The notes beneath the pieces are model-generated. The model searched no databases. It saw only the letters and a list, made by a program, of their open reading frames with translations, and was not told where the DNA came from. DNA of 20,459 nucleotides from contig MSJI02000475.1 in the NCBI GenBank assembly GCA_001931905.2, forward strand, positions 1 through 20,459, given 5' to 3'. Of the stretch, positions 17,055-20,459 are shown piece by piece. Both the position numbers and the translations under genes were made by a program. Each line of letters opens with the position of its first letter. Positions within the stretch are counted from its first letter, which is position 1. The DNA comes from Cladosporium sp. IMV 00045 (Eukaryota; Ascomycota; Dothideomycetes; Cladosporiales; Cladosporiaceae).

Positions 17055-18194
17055 TCACATCTTCGCATCCTTCGCCTCTTTCATCACTTCTCGCGTCAAC
17101 ATCTCCCCTTCCCTTTTCTCTTCGCTCAAACGTCCTATCTTGATCAATCGTTCAATCATGTCTTCATCTCCGAAGTGGCTGTTATGCTCGAACTCCGGCT
17201 CCTCGCCGTACGCCACTCGCGCGGCATCCACCAGAATCCTAGCCGTCATTCCAAACACTCTGTATCTAGGCTGCGCCAACGCATCGCCTGACACGCGGTA
17301 GAATGACCGCGGTAGAGGAGGCTGCATGCCTGAGCGATTTCCTTGCGGCGCTGGCTTCTTCGTCTGCGAAGTAGAGCTGGCGGGATTTGCACTCGTAGGT
17401 CGTGGGTCGGTATACGACTCCGGCCGCTTCGCGAGGAAAGACGTCGAGGACGTGACGGGCACGCTGAAATTGTGCATCCTCCACGCGCTCTCGTGCCAGC
17501 TGTGCCATGAGCCTTTGTACCATTCTCCTTCGACCTCGCGCTGGGCGGGGTCTTCGTCTTTCTCGCGGAGGAAGTTGTGGAATGGTGCTGTGAAGACTGC
17601 CGCGACTTCTTTCGCGTCTAGCTTGGGGAGGAGGTCGCGAGCGGCGTCGGGGCTGGGGTTGCGAGCTGAGGGTGGTGGTGCTTTGAGGTAGGCGACGCAG
17701 GGTCGCACGCCGAGCTCGGTCATGGCGAGATTCGTGGGGAGTTCGGCTAGGTGTTCGACGGTGTAGCCTGGTGGGAGTTTCTCTTCACTCATGGGGAGGC
17801 CGATTTCTTCCCAGGCTTCACGGCGGGCGGTTTGCCATGGTGTTTCTTGGAGAGTGTCTGCTTTGCCGCCTGGGAGAGCTGCTTGGCCGGCATCTGGTGT
17901 TGGAGATGTTGGGTCAGATATGGGGCTGCTTTGTGATGATGGGATGGGTGAGGCTCACAATTCTTAAGTCCAGCACTACGGATGGTGAGGACGACTCTCA
18001 AGTCCCCGCCCTTGTCCGCGAACAAGAGGATGAGCACAGCCGCTCGCCGTCTGATCGGGCATTTGTAGTAGTTGGTGGGTGGTGGAGTGAAGGTGCGGAG
18101 GTTCGTTATCGCTCGCTGGATGTTGTCAGTCATGCCGTCTCGTGAATTTGGTGGTATAGCGACCTACCTTTGACGCCGGCGAAAGGGCGGCCAT
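17055..18194 (-). CDS. PCD1: Nudix coenzyme A diphosphatase, Pcd1/NUDT7 type
   Basis: Pcd1 hydrolyses CoA, preferably oxidised or acylated forms, to 3',5'-ADP and 4'-phosphopantetheine derivatives; the yeast enzyme is peroxisomal. Three exons: 18168-18194, 17959-18115 and 17055-17893, encoding 340 aa. Intron 1 (18116-18167) has GTAGGT, CTGAC and CCAG; intron 2 (17894-17958) has GTGAGC, CTGAC and CCAG. Residues 50-71 carry the CoA-pyrophosphatase signature (VLTIRS...YAGQ..LPGG), continuous with the Nudix box at 71-94: G71, E78, R86-E87, E90-E91, G93. The conserved C-terminal block FGMTARILVDAARVAYG follows. A Ser/Pro/Lys-rich insert (about 215-245) is probably disordered. The C-terminus (KDAKM) is not a PTS1 peroxisomal signal. 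An alternative start (ATG 18131-18133, inside intron 1) would replace the first nine residues with MTDNIQ. Confidence 0.9.
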
Positions 18195-19629
18195 TGTATA
18201 CATGTAGCCATGATGCTTCGCGACATGCCTTCGATGGTAGACATCACACGGTATACCGTTTAAGCCTCAAGCTAGTATGACGTGCATTTGAGGAGACCTC
18301 GGCTTCGGTTGATGCAGTGCTTGTGAACGTCAAGGGTTAGGGTTGGGTTAATTCGTCAATGAACGAGCTTGAATAACGTTATATGCCAATAGATATCTCT
18401 CTCTCTGTGCTGCTACGTCGATATGAACAGATGGCTCTCGACGATGTTCTAGATTCGTTGTCATTCATACATATATGCCAACTGACTGATTATGAATCCC
18501 GGTACGTCCCAAGGAATGAGGAATGTCGATTGTCTGTGCCTACTACCTCCACCATCTGAACTACCTGGACGCGAATCTCCCTGTTTCGTGGTGGAATTGT
18601 GAGTGACACAGTATAAAACAGCATCTTACACGAATGATACATGTCATTGAGTATCCGTGTCTATATTTGGTATAAAGCTCTGGAGTGGTGCAATGCTCTC
18701 GCGGTAGACTAGAAATATCCTCGGCCGCTGCCATCCACGACACTCGAAAAATTGCCCTGAGCATGTACTGAATGGGTTCAGAAACGATGGCTTGGAGGCA
18801 CTGCAAACAACCCATCAATAATTTTTGTCGACACTGATTCTGACTAATAAAGCTTGAAATAGTCGAAGCATGATGGCCACTTGTCCACATCTACAAGAGG
18901 ATGAAGCCAAAGTGAGGCAGGAGATGTGATTATCTAAAAATCACCATATGCCAAGGTCCCTGTTTACGCAAGCTTCATCCTCTTCAAGCAGTTGGGTTTT
19001 GCTTGTCTCGTCAGTGAAAAGGCAGAAAACGAGGTGCTTCTATATTCAACCATTCAAGTAGCACATGTGTAATGATACCGACAGTCTCAGGATTAGCCAA
19101 TTCGAACCATAGCGTATAGCATCTTGACCAAGAAAAAGCACTCTCCATCTTATCGAAATACTGGCGACATCTCTCTGCAGGGGGATTCTAGTCCACCGCT
19201 GCTAGTCTCCCGCATCAATTCTCCTGGAGGCCCCAACCCACTCCAGACTACTCGCTGCGGTCAAGCAACATCTTCCTCTACTTGTCATGTCTTCACTATA
19301 GTCGGCGCTCATCTTGCACCTTGCATCATTGTCGCCGCACGATAATTCGCACCCTCTTCTCTTCACGACGTCGCTCCTTTGAGTGGTGCTTGCTTCCACC
19401 GTCGCTCCTCCACCCTCCACCCGCAGAACCCTGAAACCCTACCTCGCCTTGTATTCCCTCCCACGCCTTCCACCGCGACTTCTACCACCGACAACAAGAC
19501 CACCACCCTCCCCACCAAACAACAGAAAAATTGTACAATACGCGCAGTAGCTGAGAGCTACTTCCCTTAATAGGCGGCCCTGCCGCTGGACACGATAGAC
19601 GAAGCGCAACGCCCGCAATTGACGCAACC
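18195..19629. other. 1.4-kb divergent intergenic region between PCD1 and the GT15 gene
   Basis: Holds the PCD1 promoter (left) and the GT15 promoter and leader (right; about 19360-19560 is C/T/A-rich). A short telomere-like tract sits at 18334-18350. An ATG-started 109-codon frame on the minus strand (18561-18890) has no recognisable domain or signal and is not called. A sequence GGTTCGAAT on the minus strand near 19105-19113 resembles a tRNA B box but has no T-stem pairing. Confidence 0.5.
18334..18350 (+). repeat. Short interstitial telomere-like repeat (TTAGGG-type)
   Basis: The plus strand reads GGGTTAGGGTTGGGTTA, nearly three units of the TTAGGG telomere repeat of filamentous fungi, with one A missing. 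It lies about 140-156 bp upstream of the PCD1 start, where such teloboxes can bind Myb-type telomere-repeat factors. Confidence 0.6.
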
Positions 19630-20459
19630 ATGGATTACATCCGGAAACGCATGCCCTCTGCGGAGAACATGCCCACCCTCAAGAGTCTGCAGTACGGCAA
19701 CATCAAGGATGCATCAGAGAAGCTGTCGCCCAGATTAGGTTTCTTCCGCAGGCGAGTGAGAATACGCGGGAACAGCAAGATCAGCGTGCCCTTATACCTC
19801 GTCCTTCTTTTCCCAACGCTTGTTGTCATCTTGATCCTGGTGCTTTTTGTCCGTCACCCGGACAGCCCTGCGGCACGCTTAATCCCTAGCGGTGCGCCGC
19901 CCAGTATTCGCAAGATCAGCGAGAAGCACGACAAGGTGTTTGTCAGTGGCTGCTTGGAGCCTCAGAGGGAGACGGAACACCCCAGGGAAAACGGCGTGTT
20001 CGTGGTGCTGGCGAGAAACAAGGAATTGCCAGGTGTGCTTGACAGTCTCAAGAGCGTCGAGCGCCACTTCAACCAGTGGTTCCACTACCCCTATGTCTTC
20101 CTCAACAACGAGGAATTCAACAGCACTTTCAAAGAGACGGTCATGAACTATACCTCCTCCAACGTCGAGTTTGGCAAGATCTCGCCCGAGCACTGGGGAT
20201 TCCCCGACTGGACCGATGCGCGCGTCGCCAAAGAAGGCATCGCCAAGCAGGGCGACCAAGCGATCATGTACGGCGGTATGGAATCCTACCACCACATGTG
20301 CCGCTTCTACTCCGGCTTCTTCTACAAGCACGAGCTTCTGCAGAAGTACGACTGGTACTGGCGCGTGGAGCCCGACATCAAGTACTTCTGCGACATCACC
20401 TACGACCCGTTCGTGCACATGGCCCGCAACAACAAGACCTACGGCTTCACCATCGCCGT
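19630..20459 (+). CDS. GT15 alpha-1,2-mannosyltransferase (KRE2/MNT1/KTR family), 5' part
   Basis: These Golgi type II membrane enzymes use GDP-mannose to add alpha-1,2-mannose to O- and N-glycans of wall and secreted proteins. The frame from ATG 19630-19632 (context CAACCATGG) stays open to the window's end: 276 aa of an expected 400 or so. Residues 1-50 are a basic cytosolic tail, 51-74 a transmembrane helix (ISVPLYLVLLFPTLVVILIL), then a stem, and the catalytic domain begins near 118. Family blocks seen: RENGVFVVLARN (119-130), FNQWFHYPYVFLNNEEF (147-163), EHWGFPDW (187-194), SYHHMCRFYSGFFYKH (219-234), YDWYWRVEPDIKYFCDI (240-256), and NNKTYGFTIA at the edge. The catalytic nucleophile region further on is outside the window. 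Three sequons (N164, N173, N268) are visible. The 50-residue cytosolic tail is long for this family. No intron is needed in the visible part. KTR subgroup not assigned. Confidence 0.92.
   Translation, partial: MDYIRKRMPSAENMPTLKSLQYGNIKDASEKLSPRLGFFRRRVRIRGNSKISVPLYLVLLFPTLVVILILVLFVRHPDSPAARLIPSGAPPSIRKISEKHDKVFVSGCLEPQRETEHPRENGVFVVLARNKELPGVLDSLKSVERHFNQWFHYPYVFLNNEEFNSTFKETVMNYTSSNVEFGKISPEHWGFPDWTDARVAKEGIAKQGDQAIMYGGMESYHHMCRFYSGFFYKHELLQKYDWYWRVEPDIKYFCDITYDPFVHMARNNKTYGFTIA

Noticed and set aside
18561..18890. ATG-started 109-codon minus-strand frame
   Set aside because: No signal peptide, membrane segment, repeat or recognisable family. One ORF of this size is expected by chance in a 1.4-kb gap, though transcription data could revive it.
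19100..19115. tRNA B-box-like GGTTCGAAT on the minus strand
   Set aside because: The flanking bases cannot pair as a T-stem, and no A box or acceptor stem is seen at a suitable distance.

Overview
The window looks like nuclear DNA of a filamentous ascomycete (Pezizomycotina; I lean towards Dothideomycetes but cannot prove it). Reasons: introns of 49-67 bp with GT..AG ends and CTAAC/CTGAC branch sites, fungus-specific families (Rax2, HsbA, GT15/KTR mannosyltransferases), dense genes on both strands, and short UTR-sized gaps.

Layout. 166-519 (+): 3' exon of a mitochondrial ribosome recycling factor, cut by the left edge. 738-3690 (-): DIP2/UTP12, a 967-aa U3 snoRNP WD40 protein. 4048-5144 (+): ARPC2, subunit 2 of the Arp2/3 complex, divergent from DIP2 across a 357-bp shared promoter region. 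6474-10166 (-): RAX2, a 1230-aa membrane polarity landmark. 17055-18194 (-): a PCD1-type Nudix coenzyme A diphosphatase. 19630-20459 (+): the 5' end of a GT15 (KRE2/KTR) alpha-1,2-mannosyltransferase, running off the right edge. These are conserved core genes. The GT15, PCD1, DIP2, ARPC2 and ankyrin models were built by hand from splice signals, and every complete one gives an in-frame total length.

Between RAX2 and PCD1 (about 11.6-17.0 kb) lies a different kind of block. It holds an ankyrin-repeat protein (11614-13673, -), two diverged HsbA-type secreted surface proteins (14116-14622, -; 16416-16979, +), a small secreted Cys-containing gene with a disturbed reading frame (15254-15663, -), and two decayed copies of a short unidentified repeat. 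It reads as an accessory region concerned with surface, secretion and possibly recognition.

The most interesting observation is in the ankyrin protein. Its N-terminus carries an N-myristoylation-type start (MGQSLS) and then, at residues 21-40, a segment that follows the HET-s-related amyloid motif (HRAM) pattern: N-S, V, G-x-S-R-V-x-x-G-N-x-Y. A membrane-anchored ankyrin protein with an amyloid signalling motif would be a candidate receptor or transducer in amyloid-based cell-death or allorecognition signalling. No partner carrying a matching motif is visible in this window.

Non-coding gaps longer than 300 bp are at 3691-4047, 5145-6473, 10167-11613, 13674-14115, 14623-15253, 15664-16415 and 18195-19629; each is described. 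I found no tRNA, rRNA, CRISPR array or intact transposon.
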